From Streptomyces omiyaensis (GTDB taxonomy: Bacteria > Actinomycetota > Actinomycetes > Streptomycetales > Streptomycetaceae): 64,000 nucleotides of DNA. The notes beneath the pieces are model-generated. The model was not told where the DNA came from. It did not search any database and was given only the letters and a program-made list of their open reading frames with translations. The number at the start of each line of letters is the position of its first letter. The stretch's first letter is position 1. This document shows, in pieces, positions 20,111 to 29,367 of this stretch. A program made the position numbers and the translations under genes. The stretch lies in contig NZ_BMVV01000001.1 in assembly GCF_014650895.1 (NCBI RefSeq), forward strand, positions 272,222-336,221, read 5' to 3'.

Positions 20111-21688
20111 GTGATCGATATCAGCGAAACCGTGATGCAGTTCCTCCTCGCGTTCCTCGTCGTCGCGCCGCTCCTCGGCGCCGCCGCCGCGCTCCCGCCC
20201 GCCCCGCCCGGGCTGCGCGGGAAGTCGCCCGAACAGGCCGTGCTCCGCCACGGCGTCACCGTCACCGGCGTGATCCTGCTCGCCGCGATCGCCCTCGCCC
20301 TGGGCTTCGACCACGACCGGCCGTCGCGGATGCAGGCCACCACGGACATCGCCTGGATCAAGGCGCTGGACGTGCGGATCCACCTCGGGGTCGACGGCAT
20401 CTCGCTGCCCCTCCTGGTGCTGACGGCGCTGCTGGCCTTCCTCTGCGCGCTGTACTCCTTCTTCAAGCCGCCCGCCGGCCCGTCGCCGAAGGCCTTCGTC
20501 GCGCTGCTCCTCCTCCTGGAGGCCGGCACGCTCGCCACCTTCGCCGTCCTCGACCTGGTCCTCTTCTTCCTCGCCTTCGAGACGGTCCTCGTCCCCATGT
20601 ACTTCCTCATCGCCCGCTGGGGCGGCGAGGGCCGGCGGGCCGCCGCCGGGAAGTTCATCCTCTACACGCTGCTCGGCTCCGTGGTCATGCTGCTCGGCCT
20701 GCTCCTCATCGGGATAAAGGCCGGCACCTTCGACATGGTGGAGCTCGCCGCCGCCGACGGCCGCGGCCTCACCACCTCGGTGCAGGTCACCGCCGTCCTC
20801 GCGATCGGCCTCGGACTCGCCGTGAAGACCCCGATGTGGCCCCTGCACTCCTGGCTGCCGGACGCCCACACCGCCGCCCCCACGGTCGGCTCGGTCCTCC
20901 TCGCCGGCGTGCTCCTGAAGATGGGCACGTACGGCTTCGTGCGCATCGCGCTGCCCGTCGCCCCCGACGGCATGCACACCCTCGCCCCCTACCTGGCCGC
21001 CTTCGCCGCCGCGGGGATCGTCTACGGCTCCCTCGCCTGCCTCGCCCTCGCGCGGCCCGGCGCCAAGGGCGACCTGAAGCGGCTCATCGCCTACTCCTCC
21101 GTCGGCCACATGGGCTTCGTCCTCCTCGGCATCGCCACCCTGACCCCCACCGGGGTCAACGGCGCCCTCTTCGCCAACATCGCCCACGGCCTCATCACCG
21201 GCCTCCTGTTCTTCCTCGTCGGCGCCCTGAAGGACCGGTACGGCACCGCCGACCTCGACACCCTCGCCGGGGCCACCGGCGCCGCCCTCTACGGCCGCGC
21301 CCCCCGCCTCGGCGCCCTCCTCGCCTTCGCCGCCGTCGCCTCCCTCGGCCTCCCCGGCCTGGCCGGCTTCTGGGGCGAGATGCTCGCCCTCTTCGCCGCC
21401 TTCGACCCGGCCGAGGGGCTGAACCGGGCCGCGTACCTCGTCTTCATGGCCCTCGGCGGCCTCGGCACCCTGCTCACCGCCGCGTACCTGCTGATCGTGG
21501 TCCGCCGGGTCTGCATGGGCGGCCCCCGCCCGGCCGGCGAACCCGAGCTCGCCGACGTCCAGCCGTACGAGCTGGCCGCCTGGACCCCGCTCGTCGCCCT
21601 CACCGTCCTCGCCGGACTCTGGCCCGCGGCCCTCCTCGGCCTCACCGACCCGGCCGTCCAGCAGCTCCTCGCGGGAGGCACCCAGTGA
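20111..21688 (+). CDS. nuoM: NADH-quinone oxidoreductase-like subunit M (antiporter-like)
   Basis: 525 residues from GTG. About fourteen helices; the pump residues are present: Glu in FFLAFETVLVPMYFLIARWGG, Lys and His region in TPMWPLHSWLPDAHTAAP, and KRLIAYSSVGHMGFVLLG. It is the middle proton-pumping subunit of the membrane arm. GTG follows the nuoL stop by three bases. No truncation is seen. Confidence 0.94.
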   Translation: MIDISETVMQFLLAFLVVAPLLGAAAALPPAPPGLRGKSPEQAVLRHGVTVTGVILLAAIALALGFDHDRPSRMQATTDIAWIKALDVRIHLGVDGISLPLLVLTALLAFLCALYSFFKPPAGPSPKAFVALLLLLEAGTLATFAVLDLVLFFLAFETVLVPMYFLIARWGGEGRRAAAGKFILYTLLGSVVMLLGLLLIGIKAGTFDMVELAAADGRGLTTSVQVTAVLAIGLGLAVKTPMWPLHSWLPDAHTAAPTVGSVLLAGVLLKMGTYGFVRIALPVAPDGMHTLAPYLAAFAAAGIVYGSLACLALARPGAKGDLKRLIAYSSVGHMGFVLLGIATLTPTGVNGALFANIAHGLITGLLFFLVGALKDRYGTADLDTLAGATGAALYGRAPRLGALLAFAAVASLGLPGLAGFWGEMLALFAAFDPAEGLNRAAYLVFMALGGLGTLLTAAYLLIVVRRVCMGGPRPAGEPELADVQPYELAAWTPLVALTVLAGLWPAALLGLTDPAVQQLLAGGTQ

Positions 21689-23211
21689 CGTCCGCCGCCA
21701 CCTCGCTCGTCCAGTCCGTCGACTGGCAGGCGATCGCTCCCCCGACCCTCACCGCCCTGGTCGCGCTCGGCGTCCTCGTCGCCGACCTCTTCGTCCCCGC
21801 CGTGCGCAAGCAGCTCCTCGGCTGGATCTCGATCGCCGGCCTCGCCGCCGCCCTCGTGCTCCTCCTGCCGCTGCGCGCCGGCGACCGCGCCACCTTCTGC
21901 CTCACCCCGGGCGCCCGGGCCGACGCCCACGCCCAGACCGCCGGGTGCAGCTACACCGCCGACCACTTCACCCTGGTCATCCAGCTCCTCGTGCTCGGCG
22001 GCGCGCTCCTCACCGCGCTGCTCTCGCTGCCCGCCACGCGCGCGAAGCTCCCGGCCGGCGAGTACTGGTTCCTGCTGCTCTCCTCCGCCGCCGGCGCCGC
22101 CCTGCTGCCGGCCTCGCGCGACCTCGCCACCCTCGTCGTCGCCCTGGAGGTCGCCTCGCTGCCGGCCTTCGCGCTCGTCGGCCTCAAGCGCGGCGACCGG
22201 CGCTCCAGCGAGGCCGCCCTCAAGTTCTTCCTCTCCTCGGTGACCGCCACCGCCGTCACCCTGCTGGGTGCGAGCTTCGTCTACGCGACCACCGGCACCC
22301 TCCACCTCGCCGAGATCGCCGCCCGCCTCGACGAGGTCCCCGGCCGCTTCCAGACCCTCACCGAGGCCGGCGTGGCGCTCACCCTCGTCGGCTTCGCCTT
22401 CAAGCTCGCCGCCGTCCCCTTCCACTTCTGGGTCCCCGACACCTACAGCGGCGCCCCGCTGCCCGTCGCCGCCTACCTGTCCGTGGTCGGCAAGGCCGTC
22501 GGCTTCACCGGGCTCATCCTGGTGACGGTCGTCGCCTTCCCCTCGTACTCCGACGTCTGGGGCCCCGCCCTCGCCGTCCTCGCCGCCCTCACCATGACCG
22601 CGGGCAACGTCGCCGCCCTCCGCCAGGACCCCGCGCGCGCGGGCAGCGCGGTCCGGCTGCTCGCCTGGTCCTCCGTGGCCCAGGCCGGCTACCTCCTGGT
22701 CCCGATAGCGGCCGCCGCGTACTCCAGCGACGACCAGGTCGGCGCCACCGTCGCGTACGCCCTCATGTACGCCGTCGTGAACCTCGGCGCCTTCGCGGTC
22801 GTCGCCCTCGTCGCCCGCACCCACCCGGGCAAGCGGATCGCCGACCACGCCGGGCTCTACGCCACCAGCCCCGCCGCCGCCCTCGCGCTCGCCTTCTTCC
22901 TCCTGAATCTGGCCGGTTTGCCCCCGGGTATCATCGGCCTCTTCGCCAAGGTGACCGTGTTCTCGTCGGCCGTCGACGCGGGCCTCGGCTGGCTGGCCGT
23001 CGTCATGGGCGCCAACGTCGTCATCGGCCTCGCGTACTACCTGCGGTGGACGGCCCTGCTGTTCCGCACGCCCGGTGACGCGATCCCCGCCGAGCCGCGG
23101 CGGGCCCCCGCGCCCGTCACCCTGGCGATCGTGCTGACCGCCGCCGCCGGAGCCGTCCTGTCGGGATACCCGCAGTTCGCCCTCCGCTTCGCGACGACCG
23201 GCCTGTTCTGA
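21685..23211 (+). CDS. nuoN: NADH-quinone oxidoreductase-like subunit N (antiporter-like)
   Basis: 508 residues from GTG overlapping nuoM by four bases. Conserved pump stretches are ALEVASLPAFALVGLKRGD (Glu), KLAAVPFHFWVPDTYSGAPLPVAAYLSV (Lys and His), and SSVAQAGYLLVP. A Cys-containing loop (residues 72-90, CLTPGA and GCSY) may be outside. Last gene of the cluster; the next gene, mscL, is 41 bp downstream, so read-through is possible. nuoD, nuoE, nuoF and nuoG are not present anywhere in the window. Confidence 0.94.
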   Translation: MTSAATSLVQSVDWQAIAPPTLTALVALGVLVADLFVPAVRKQLLGWISIAGLAAALVLLLPLRAGDRATFCLTPGARADAHAQTAGCSYTADHFTLVIQLLVLGGALLTALLSLPATRAKLPAGEYWFLLLSSAAGAALLPASRDLATLVVALEVASLPAFALVGLKRGDRRSSEAALKFFLSSVTATAVTLLGASFVYATTGTLHLAEIAARLDEVPGRFQTLTEAGVALTLVGFAFKLAAVPFHFWVPDTYSGAPLPVAAYLSVVGKAVGFTGLILVTVVAFPSYSDVWGPALAVLAALTMTAGNVAALRQDPARAGSAVRLLAWSSVAQAGYLLVPIAAAAYSSDDQVGATVAYALMYAVVNLGAFAVVALVARTHPGKRIADHAGLYATSPAAALALAFFLLNLAGLPPGIIGLFAKVTVFSSAVDAGLGWLAVVMGANVVIGLAYYLRWTALLFRTPGDAIPAEPRRAPAPVTLAIVLTAAAGAVLSGYPQFALRFATTGLF

Positions 23212-23252
23212 CCGCACCCCCCACAGAAGAACCACTGAGGAGCGCACCCCCC

Positions 23253-23729
23253 GTGCTGAACGGATTCAAGGACTTCATACTTCGCGGGAACGTCGTCTCG
23301 ATGGCCATCGGCCTGGCCGTCGGCTCGGCGTTCACGGCCGTCGTCACGGGCTTCAGCAAGGCGTTCATCACCCCGCTCATCGGCCTCGCCACCGGCTCCG
23401 TCGGCGACTTCAGCGAGGCGAGGTTCAGCGTCGGGAAGACCGTCTTCCCCTACGGCCTGGCCATCGCCGCCACCATCGCCTTCGCCATCACCGCCCTGGT
23501 CCTCTACTTCCTCTTCGTCGTCCCCATGGCGAAGGTCCAGGAGCGGTTCGCCAAGGAGGAGGCCCTCGACCCCAAGTCGGAGAAGCGCGACTGCCCCCGC
23601 TGCTACGCCGAGATCCCGGCCATCGCCTCCCGCTGCGCCCACTGCACCAGCGAGGTCGAGCCGGTCTCCGACGCCCTCCTCAAGGCGGGCCTCGCCCCCG
23701 GCGCCGACAAGGTCCCCGCCGCCCGCTGA
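23253..23729 (+). CDS. mscL: Large-conductance mechanosensitive channel with C-terminal zinc ribbon
   Basis: 158 residues from GTG with GAGGAG upstream. The MscL signature is at the N-terminus (LNGFKDFILRGNVVSMAIGLAVG, TM1 pore helix; TM2 near residues 66-92 ending VVPMAKVQ). The channel opens under membrane tension to release solutes in hypo-osmotic shock. After TM2 the usual cytoplasmic bundle is followed by a C-x2-C-x10-C-x2-C segment (DCPRCYAE ... RCAHCTSE), a zinc-ribbon-like knuckle, and a short flexible tail. Standard MscL ends without it. Confidence 0.93.
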   Translation: MLNGFKDFILRGNVVSMAIGLAVGSAFTAVVTGFSKAFITPLIGLATGSVGDFSEARFSVGKTVFPYGLAIAATIAFAITALVLYFLFVVPMAKVQERFAKEEALDPKSEKRDCPRCYAEIPAIASRCAHCTSEVEPVSDALLKAGLAPGADKVPAAR

Positions 23730-23762
23730 ACCCGGAGGGATTCACCCGAACGGCGCAACACG

Positions 23763-23781
23763 CCCCCGGTGCGGCCGGGGG
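23763..23781 (+). terminator. Weak hairpin after mscL
   Basis: CCCCCGG (23763-23769) pairs with CCGGGGG (23775-23781) around a five-base loop, in the gap between mscL and htpX. The stem is short and has no U-tract, so its terminator role is uncertain. Confidence 0.35.
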
Positions 23782-23884
23782 AACCGCAGCCTCTCGCCTG
23801 GCGTTGACCAGTACGTGAGGGTCCACTGGACGCGTGGACCACGAAGCAAAGGGTTCCCCTGCCGCACCACTTGGAGGGCGTACC

Positions 23885-24748
23885 GTGCACCGCCGGCACA
23901 ACGGGCTGAGGACCGCCGTACTCCTCGGAGGGCTCTCGGCCCTCATCATCGTCATCGGCAGCTTCTTCGGCCGTACGGGCCTGATCGTCGGACTCGTCGT
24001 CGCGATCGGCACCAACGCGTACGCGTACTGGAACAGCGACAAACTGGCGCTGCGGGCCATGCGCGCCCGCCCCGTCAGCGAATTCGAGGCCCCCGCCCTC
24101 TACCGGATGGTGCGGGAGCTCTCCACGCAGGCCCGCCAGCCCATGCCGCGCCTCTACATCTCGCCGACCCAGGCGCCCAACGCCTTCGCCACCGGACGCA
24201 ACCCGCGCAACGCGGCCGTCTGCTGCACCGAGGGCATCCTCGCGATCCTCGACGAGCGCGAGCTCCGCGGCGTCATCGGCCACGAGCTGAGCCACGTCTA
24301 CAACCGGGACATCCTCATCTCCTCGGTCGCCGGAGCACTCGCCTCCGTCGTCATGTTCCTGGTCAACTTCGCCTGGCTCATCCCCGTCGGCCGCTCCAAC
24401 GACGACGACGGCCCCGGCCTCCTCGGCTACCTGTTCATCGTCATCCTCGGCCCCGTCGCCGCCTCCATCATCCAGCTCGCCATCTCCCGCTCCCGGGAGT
24501 ACGAGGCCGACGCCTCCGGCGCCCAGCTCACCGGCGACCCGCTCGCCCTCGCCAGCGCCCTCAGGAAGCTCGAAGCCGGCACCAAGCAGCTCCCGCTGCC
24601 GCCCGAGCCGCGGATCGAGACCGCGAGCCACATGATGATCGCGAACCCCTTCAGGCCCGGCCAGGGGCTCTCCAAGATGTTCTCGACCCACCCGCCCATG
24701 GCCGAGCGGATCGCTCGCCTCGAAGAGATGGCAGGTCGCCGCCCGTGA
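23885..24748 (+). CDS. htpX: Membrane zinc metalloprotease HtpX (M48 family)
   Basis: 287 residues from the GTG at 23885, chosen because GGAGG lies seven bases upstream; a GTG at 23834 would add 17 residues without a good site. Two N-terminal hydrophobic helices ([20 protein letters not shown] and [17 protein letters not shown]), the zinc motif HELSH in [13 protein letters not shown], two further helices, and the third ligand Glu in [10 protein letters not shown] are all present. HtpX degrades damaged membrane proteins in cooperation with FtsH. It overlaps the yccF-like gene by four bases. Confidence 0.94.
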   Translation: MHRRHNGLRTAVLLGGLSALIIVIGSFFGRTGLIVGLVVAIGTNAYAYWNSDKLALRAMRARPVSEFEAPALYRMVRELSTQARQPMPRLYISPTQAPNAFATGRNPRNAAVCCTEGILAILDERELRGVIGHELSHVYNRDILISSVAGALASVVMFLVNFAWLIPVGRSNDDDGPGLLGYLFIVILGPVAASIIQLAISRSREYEADASGAQLTGDPLALASALRKLEAGTKQLPLPPEPRIETASHMMIANPFRPGQGLSKMFSTHPPMAERIARLEEMAGRRP

Positions 24749-25173
24749 AGACCGTCCTCAACGTCATATGGCTCGTCCTCTCCGGCTTCTGGCTGTTCCT
24801 CGGCTACCTCGCCGCCGGCGTGCTCCTGTGCATCACGATCATCGGCATCCCCTTCGGCCTCGCCGCCTTCCGGATCGGCCTCTACGCCCTCTGGCCCTTC
24901 GGCCGCACCGTCGTCGACAAGCCCGGAGCGGGCGCCGCCTCCTGCGTCGGCAACGTCCTCTGGCTGATCCTCGCCGGCTGGTGGCTCGCCATCGGCCACA
25001 TCGTCACCGGCGTGCTCCTGTGCCTCACGATCATCGGCATCCCCCTCGGCATCGCGAACTTCAAGCTCATCCCCGTCTCGCTGCTGCCGCTCGGCAAGGA
25101 CATCGTCCCCACCGAGCAGGCGTACGGCGGGGGGACCCACCAGGGACAGCCGTACGGCCGCCAGGGCTTCTGA
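24745..25173 (+). CDS. YccF domain inner-membrane protein
   Basis: 142 residues from GTG, overlapping the htpX stop. It is an internal duplication: two copies of a W-L-x-L-S/A-G-x-W-L-x2-G-x5-G-V-L-L-C-[IL]-T-I-I-G-I-P-[FL]-G-[LI]-A unit, each with two hydrophobic segments, followed by LWPFGRTVV or LLPLGKDIV. This matches YccF family proteins, whose function is unknown. The tail after residue 120 is Gly/Gln-rich. Coupling to htpX suggests a membrane-protein stress role (inference). Confidence 0.88.
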   Translation: MKTVLNVIWLVLSGFWLFLGYLAAGVLLCITIIGIPFGLAAFRIGLYALWPFGRTVVDKPGAGAASCVGNVLWLILAGWWLAIGHIVTGVLLCLTIIGIPLGIANFKLIPVSLLPLGKDIVPTEQAYGGGTHQGQPYGRQGF

Positions 25174-25186
25174 GGCCGGCCGCGCC

Positions 25187-26200
25187 GTGCGGAACCCGCG
25201 CTACGCCCTGCTCTCCGGCCGCCACGTCCTGGCCCTCTGCCACGACGTCGACGGCCTCTACGGCCACCCCGCCCCCCGCCCCCGGCTCCGCCACGAGCTG
25301 CGCGGCTGCACCCCGCGCGGCGAGCTCGCCCGGGCCGTCACCCAGGCGATCGTCGAGGGCACCGCCCCCCTCGGCCCGCTCGACGTCGAGACCCCCGACG
25401 GCCCCTGGCGCTTCGACGCCGTGCGCGTCCTCGGCGCCCGCGGCGACGTCGTCACCATCGAGGCGGACGGCCCGCCGCGCCGCTCCCGCGCCGCCGCCGG
25501 CGCGACCCCGTGCGCCCACCTCATCCCGCTCCCCGGCACGCCCCCGCCCCCCACCGAGGTCACCTTCCTCGGCTGCTCCCCGCGCGGTGCCCTCCGCGAC
25601 GCGCTCGCCGGCGGCGCCACGGACTTCGAGGAGGTCCGCTACCAGGTCCTCCGCAGCGGCGGGAACCTCCACCACGAGGGCGAGGCCGGCCGCGTCACCT
25701 CCTGGGACCCCGCCCGCGGCCACCACGGCCTCCTGGACCTCACCGTGGCCTTCCCCCGCACCGGCCTGATACCGCCGCAGACCCGCGAGGTCTGGGAGCT
25801 CTTCCACAGCCGCCGGTCACCCGCCGGGCCCGGCACCTGGCGCCGCTTCACCGGGGCCGCCCGAGCGGCGTGGCGGCGCGAGGCCGCCCTCCGCTCCTCC
25901 GGACTGCCCGGACCCGTCCCCGGCGCCACCTACGCCCTCGACGGCCGGGGGATCACCGACGAGGACGCCCTCGTCTGCGCCGTCACCGAGGCCGTCCACG
26001 GCCCCGGCCTGGCCTACCCCTTCGACGACCCGCACGCCCTCGGCGGGGAACTCTCCGGCTGCACCCTCGTCTGGCACCACTCCGACGTGGCCCGCGCCTG
26101 CCTCGGCGTCACCCCGCTCCTCGCCGTCCGCCGCCCCGCCACCTTCCAGGAGTGGGTCGACGGCCTCAGGGCCGAGGGCGTCCGGGTCGTCCTCGACTGA
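25187..26200 (+). CDS. Conserved-looking protein of unknown function
   Basis: 337 residues from GTG, 13 bases after the yccF stop. I do not recognise a family. The protein is soluble, with weak internal repetition around the pattern G-C-[TS]-x-[RL]-x-[ED/A]: RGCTPRGELARAV (about 40), LGCSPRGALRDAL (about 126) and SGCTLVWHHSDVA (about 288), each following a short beta-rich stretch. That suggests two or three related subdomains. There is no signal peptide or membrane helix. Its last 35 bases overlap the 3' end of the convergent permease gene. GC-rich codon use is normal for the neighbourhood. Confidence 0.75.
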   Translation: MRNPRYALLSGRHVLALCHDVDGLYGHPAPRPRLRHELRGCTPRGELARAVTQAIVEGTAPLGPLDVETPDGPWRFDAVRVLGARGDVVTIEADGPPRRSRAAAGATPCAHLIPLPGTPPPPTEVTFLGCSPRGALRDALAGGATDFEEVRYQVLRSGGNLHHEGEAGRVTSWDPARGHHGLLDLTVAFPRTGLIPPQTREVWELFHSRRSPAGPGTWRRFTGAARAAWRREAALRSSGLPGPVPGATYALDGRGITDEDALVCAVTEAVHGPGLAYPFDDPHALGGELSGCTLVWHHSDVARACLGVTPLLAVRRPATFQEWVDGLRAEGVRVVLD

Positions 26201-27404
26201 CCGCGTACGCCACCACGCCGGCCGCCAGGACCCCCGTCCCGGCCAGCACCGAGCCCAGCGGCAGCGCGCCCGCCAGCACCGCGCAGCCGGCCAGCCCCAC
26301 CACCGCGAGCGGCCGGTCCCGCCGGCCCAGCGTCCACGCCGAGGCGTTGGCGACCGCGTAGTAGACGAGGACGCCGAAGGAAGAGAAGCCGATCGCGTCC
26401 CGCACGTCCGCCGTCGCCGCCACAACGGCCACCACCGCGCCCACCGCGAGCTCGGCCCGGTGCGGCACCCCGGAGCGCGGGTGCACCGCGGCCAGCCCGC
26501 CGGGCAGGTACCCGTCCCGGGCCATCGCCAGCGTCGTCCGGGACACCCCCAGGATCAGCGAGAGCAGCGCGCCGAGCGCCGCCGCCGCCGCTCCGGCGGT
26601 CACCGCCGGCACCAGCCAGGAGGCGTCCGCGGCCCGGACGGCGTCGGCGAGCGGGGCGGTGGAGCGGGCCAGCGCGAGCGGCCCCAGGGCGAGCAGGACC
26701 GCCACCGCCACCAGCGCGTACACACCGAGCGCGAGGCCCAGCGCGAGCGGCACCGCCCGGGGGATCGTGCGGGCCGGATCCCGCACCTCCTCGCCGAGCG
26801 TGGCGATCCGCGCGTACCCCGCGAACGCGAAGAAGAGCAAACCGGAGGCCTGGAGCACCCCGCCCGCCGAGACCTCCCCGCCGAGCCCGAACCGGCCGTC
26901 GGGAGCGCCCGCGAAGGAGGCCGTGACCACCGCGGCGAGCACCGCCAGGACCCCCGCCACGATCACCCGCGCCAGCAGCGCCGACTTCTGGACGCCCCCG
27001 TAGTTGACGGCCGTCAGGGCGACCACCGCGGCCACCGCCGCGGCGTGGGCGTGGTCCGGCCACAGATAGGCGCCGGCGGTCAGCGCCATCGCCGCGCAGG
27101 AGGCCGTCTTGCCCACCACGAAGGCCCAGCCCGCCAGGTGCCCCCAGAAGGGACCCAGGCGTTCGCGACCGTACACGTAGGTGCCGCCGGACTCCGGGTA
27201 CAGCGCCGCCAGCCGGGCCGAGGCCATCGCGTTGCAGTACGCCACCACGGCGGCGAGTCCCAGGGCCGTCAGCAGCGCGGCCGAACTCCCGGCCGCGCCC
27301 GCCGCCGGGGCGAGGGCGGCGAAGATCCCGGCGCCGACCATGGCGCCGAGCCCGATGACGACGGCGTCGGGGACGCCGAGGGACCGGCGCAGTGGTGCGG
27401 TCAC
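26166..27404 (-). CDS. APC superfamily amino acid permease
   Basis: 412 residues from the GTG ending at 27404, which overlaps the alkB stop by four bases; extension to 27506 would duplicate alkB sequence and was rejected. The start of the transporter fold is clear: LGVPDAVVIGLGAMVGAGIF (TM1 with the GxG unwound segment), YCNAMASARLAALYPESGGTYVYG, GWAFVVGKTASCAAMAL, and about 12 helices in total, including FFAFAGYARIATLGEEVRDPARTIPRA. It should import or exchange amino acids; substrate unknown. It is the last gene of an ogt-alkB-permease unit, an odd companion for DNA repair. Confidence 0.9.
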   Translation of the reverse strand: MTAPLRRSLGVPDAVVIGLGAMVGAGIFAALAPAAGAAGSSAALLTALGLAAVVAYCNAMASARLAALYPESGGTYVYGRERLGPFWGHLAGWAFVVGKTASCAAMALTAGAYLWPDHAHAAAVAAVVALTAVNYGGVQKSALLARVIVAGVLAVLAAVVTASFAGAPDGRFGLGGEVSAGGVLQASGLLFFAFAGYARIATLGEEVRDPARTIPRAVPLALGLALGVYALVAVAVLLALGPLALARSTAPLADAVRAADASWLVPAVTAGAAAAALGALLSLILGVSRTTLAMARDGYLPGGLAAVHPRSGVPHRAELAVGAVVAVVAATADVRDAIGFSSFGVLVYYAVANASAWTLGRRDRPLAVVGLAGCAVLAGALPLGSVLAGTGVLAAGVVAYAVSRGRPGRPRP

Positions 27405-28027
27405 GGTCGACCTGTCTCCCGCAGAGTGATGTTGAGCCGCCCGGCCAGCCCGAGCGACGGGTCGGCCGTCCCAGGAAACACCCTCGGCACGCCGTGGTAC
27501 ACCCACCGCGACTCCCCGCCGAAGACGAACAGGTCCCCCGAACCCAGCTCCACATCGTGCCAGGGCCGCCCCCGTCCCCCGGAGTTGCCCAGCCGGAAGA
27601 GGCAGGTGTCACCGAGGCTCAGCGACACCACGGGCGCCCCGGACCGTTCCTCCCGGTCCTGGTGCATGCCCATCCGGGCGCCGTCGCCGTAGAAGTTCAC
27701 CAGCGCGGTGTCCGGCGCGAAGCCGCCGTCGTCCCCGTACGCCTCGGCCACCGCCTCCCGGCCCAACGCGACCAGCCAGTCCGGCAGTCCGACGGCGACG
27801 GAGTCGAGGTAGCGGTACGGCACCCACTGCCGCCCCAGGCAGAGCGACCGCACCGACATCACGCCCCCGCCGGGCAGCACCGTCTGCCGGTACGTCAGCG
27901 GACCGCGCCCGAACTCCCGGCAGGCCGCGACCAGTTCCCGCTGCCGGTCGAGCGGCAGCCACCCCGGCACGTGCACCGCCCCGGGCGCGACCTCGGCCCG
28001 CTCGCGCGGGAACAGCCCCTCGGTCAC
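27401..28027 (-). CDS. alkB: AlkB-type 2-oxoglutarate/Fe(II) dioxygenase
   Basis: 208 residues from GTG. The iron ligands are H-x-D in MHQDREER and the distal His in WVYHGVPRV; the 2-oxoglutarate-binding pair is R-x5-R in RLNITLRETGR. The substrate region has LVNFYGDGARMG. AlkB oxidatively removes 1-methyladenine and 3-methylcytosine from DNA. The start overlaps the ogt stop by four bases and the stop overlaps the permease start by four, so the three genes are translated as one unit. Cytoplasmic enzyme. Confidence 0.93.
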   Translation of the reverse strand: MTEGLFPRERAEVAPGAVHVPGWLPLDRQRELVAACREFGRGPLTYRQTVLPGGGVMSVRSLCLGRQWVPYRYLDSVAVGLPDWLVALGREAVAEAYGDDGGFAPDTALVNFYGDGARMGMHQDREERSGAPVVSLSLGDTCLFRLGNSGGRGRPWHDVELGSGDLFVFGGESRWVYHGVPRVFPGTADPSLGLAGRLNITLRETGRP

Positions 28028-28530
28028 GCGAGGGCTCCCTCCAGGTCCAGCAGCGACCGCTTGCGCTCCGGGCCGGCCGCGTACCCCCGCAGACTCCCGT
28101 CCGCGCCGATCACCCGGTGGCAGGGCCGCACCACGAGCAGCGGATTGCGCCCGATCGCCGTCCCCACCGCCCGCACCCCGGCCCCGCCGGCCCCGACCCG
28201 CCGTCCGATCTCCCCGTAGCTGACGGTCGTCCCGTACGGGATCTCCTCCAGGGCCGTCCAGACCCGCCGCTGGAACTCCGTCCCGGCGTCCGCGGCCAGC
28301 GGCACCTCGAACCGCTCCCGCCGCCCGCCGAAGTACTCCTCCAGCTGCGCCACGACCCCGGCGAAGGCCGCCTGGTCGCGGACCCAGCCGTCCCCGACCG
28401 CCACGGCCCCCTTCTGCCCGGGCAGCGAGAGCGACCGCAGCACGGCACGGCCCCCCGTCGAGACCTGCCCGGTCAGCAGCATCTCGCCCAGGGGGCCGTC
28501 GGCGTACGCGTACACGGTGATGTCGTCCAT
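28024..28530 (-). CDS. ogt: Methylated-DNA--protein-cysteine methyltransferase
   Basis: 168 residues from the ATG ending at 28530 (MDDITVYAY), with GGAGG immediately upstream at an unusually short distance; a 17-residue upstream extension is open but not family-like. The C-terminal domain contains EFQRRVWTALEEIPYGTTVSYGEIG, the DNA-binding AVGTAIGRNPLLVV, and the acceptor Cys in PCHRVIGADGSLRGYA. It repairs O6-methylguanine by suicidal methyl transfer. It leads the ogt-alkB-permease unit, which makes an alkylation-repair operon. Confidence 0.93.
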   Translation of the reverse strand: MDDITVYAYADGPLGEMLLTGQVSTGGRAVLRSLSLPGQKGAVAVGDGWVRDQAAFAGVVAQLEEYFGGRRERFEVPLAADAGTEFQRRVWTALEEIPYGTTVSYGEIGRRVGAGGAGVRAVGTAIGRNPLLVVRPCHRVIGADGSLRGYAAGPERKRSLLDLEGALA

Positions 28531-28604
28531 GCCTCCAGTGTGCGAGGCCCGCCGGCGGATGCACCGGCGGCTTTCGGACACGGGCGTGGACGGACCGCGG
28601 AAGG

Positions 28605-29096
28605 TCAGCGGTAGTTCACGAACTGGATCGCGAAGTCGAAGTCCTTGCCCTTGAGCAGCGCCTGCACGGCCTGGAGGTCGTCACGGCTCTTCGAGCTGAC
28701 CCGCAGCTCGTCACCCTGGACCTGCGCCTTGACGCCCTTGGGGCCCTCGTCCCGGATCGCCTTCGCGACCTTCTTGGCGTTCTCCTGGGAGATGCCCTCC
28801 TGGACCGAGGCGAAGAGCTTGTACTCCTTGCCGGACAGCTGCGGCTCGCCCTCGACGTCCAGCGACTTCAGCGAGATCCCGCGCTTGATCAGCTTGGACT
28901 GGAAGATGTCGAGGATCGCCAGGACGCGCTCCTCGCCGTTCGCCTGCATCAGGATCTTCTCGCCCGACCAGGAGATCGAGGCGTTGGTCCCCTTGAAGTC
29001 GTAGCGCTGGGAGATCTCCTTCACGGCCTGGTTGAGGGCGTTGTCGACCTCCTGCCGCTCGACCTTGGAGACGATGTCGAAACTGGAGTCGGCCAT
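28605..29096 (-). CDS. YajQ family nucleotide-binding protein
   Basis: 163 residues, the normal length. It begins [20 protein letters not shown] and contains the family stretches [53 protein letters not shown] and [13 protein letters not shown] at the end. Two ferredoxin-like domains bind nucleic acid or cyclic di-GMP in studied members; the role in actinobacteria is unknown. The ATG has GGAGCC upstream. It stands alone, with a 183-bp gap to tRNA-Tyr on the other strand. Confidence 0.93.
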   Translation of the reverse strand: MADSSFDIVSKVERQEVDNALNQAVKEISQRYDFKGTNASISWSGEKILMQANGEERVLAILDIFQSKLIKRGISLKSLDVEGEPQLSGKEYKLFASVQEGISQENAKKVAKAIRDEGPKGVKAQVQGDELRVSSKSRDDLQAVQALLKGKDFDFAIQFVNYR

Positions 29097-29279
29097 GACT
29101 CGTGGCTCCTTGCTCGGATGCTGTGGGGTACCCCCAAAGCCTAGGGGGTGAGCCGCGGCCCGAACCTCTGATCACCCGCCGATCAATCAGGTGGCGAACC
29201 ACCCCCGGGGATCGGGTATTGTTTACGTCGTTGCCGGGGAACACCGCAGAACAGCGGGGAACCAAGGCAGCGAACCCAT

Positions 29280-29361
29280 GGCGATGTGCCCGAGTGGCCA
29301 ATGGGAGCGGACTGTAAATCCGTCGGCTTAGCCTACCCAGGTTCGAATCCTGGCGTCGCCA
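29280..29361 (+). tRNA. tRNA-Tyr (anticodon GTA)
   Basis: The 82-base cloverleaf has acceptor GGCGATG/CGTCGCC, the long variable arm of tRNA-Tyr, T-loop GGTTCGAATCC and loop ACTGTAAATC with GTA. CCA is not encoded. A strong hairpin terminator follows at 29368. Confidence 0.95.
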
Positions 29362-29367
29362 CGTGAA

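Noticed and set aside
17756..21187. A long antisense frame opposite nuoK-nuoM
   Set aside because: Composition is Gly/Glu/Asp/Arg repeats without a fold; the plus-strand nuo genes explain the region fully.
23834..23884. Longer start of htpX
   Set aside because: GGAGG is correctly spaced only for the GTG at 23885, and family members begin there.
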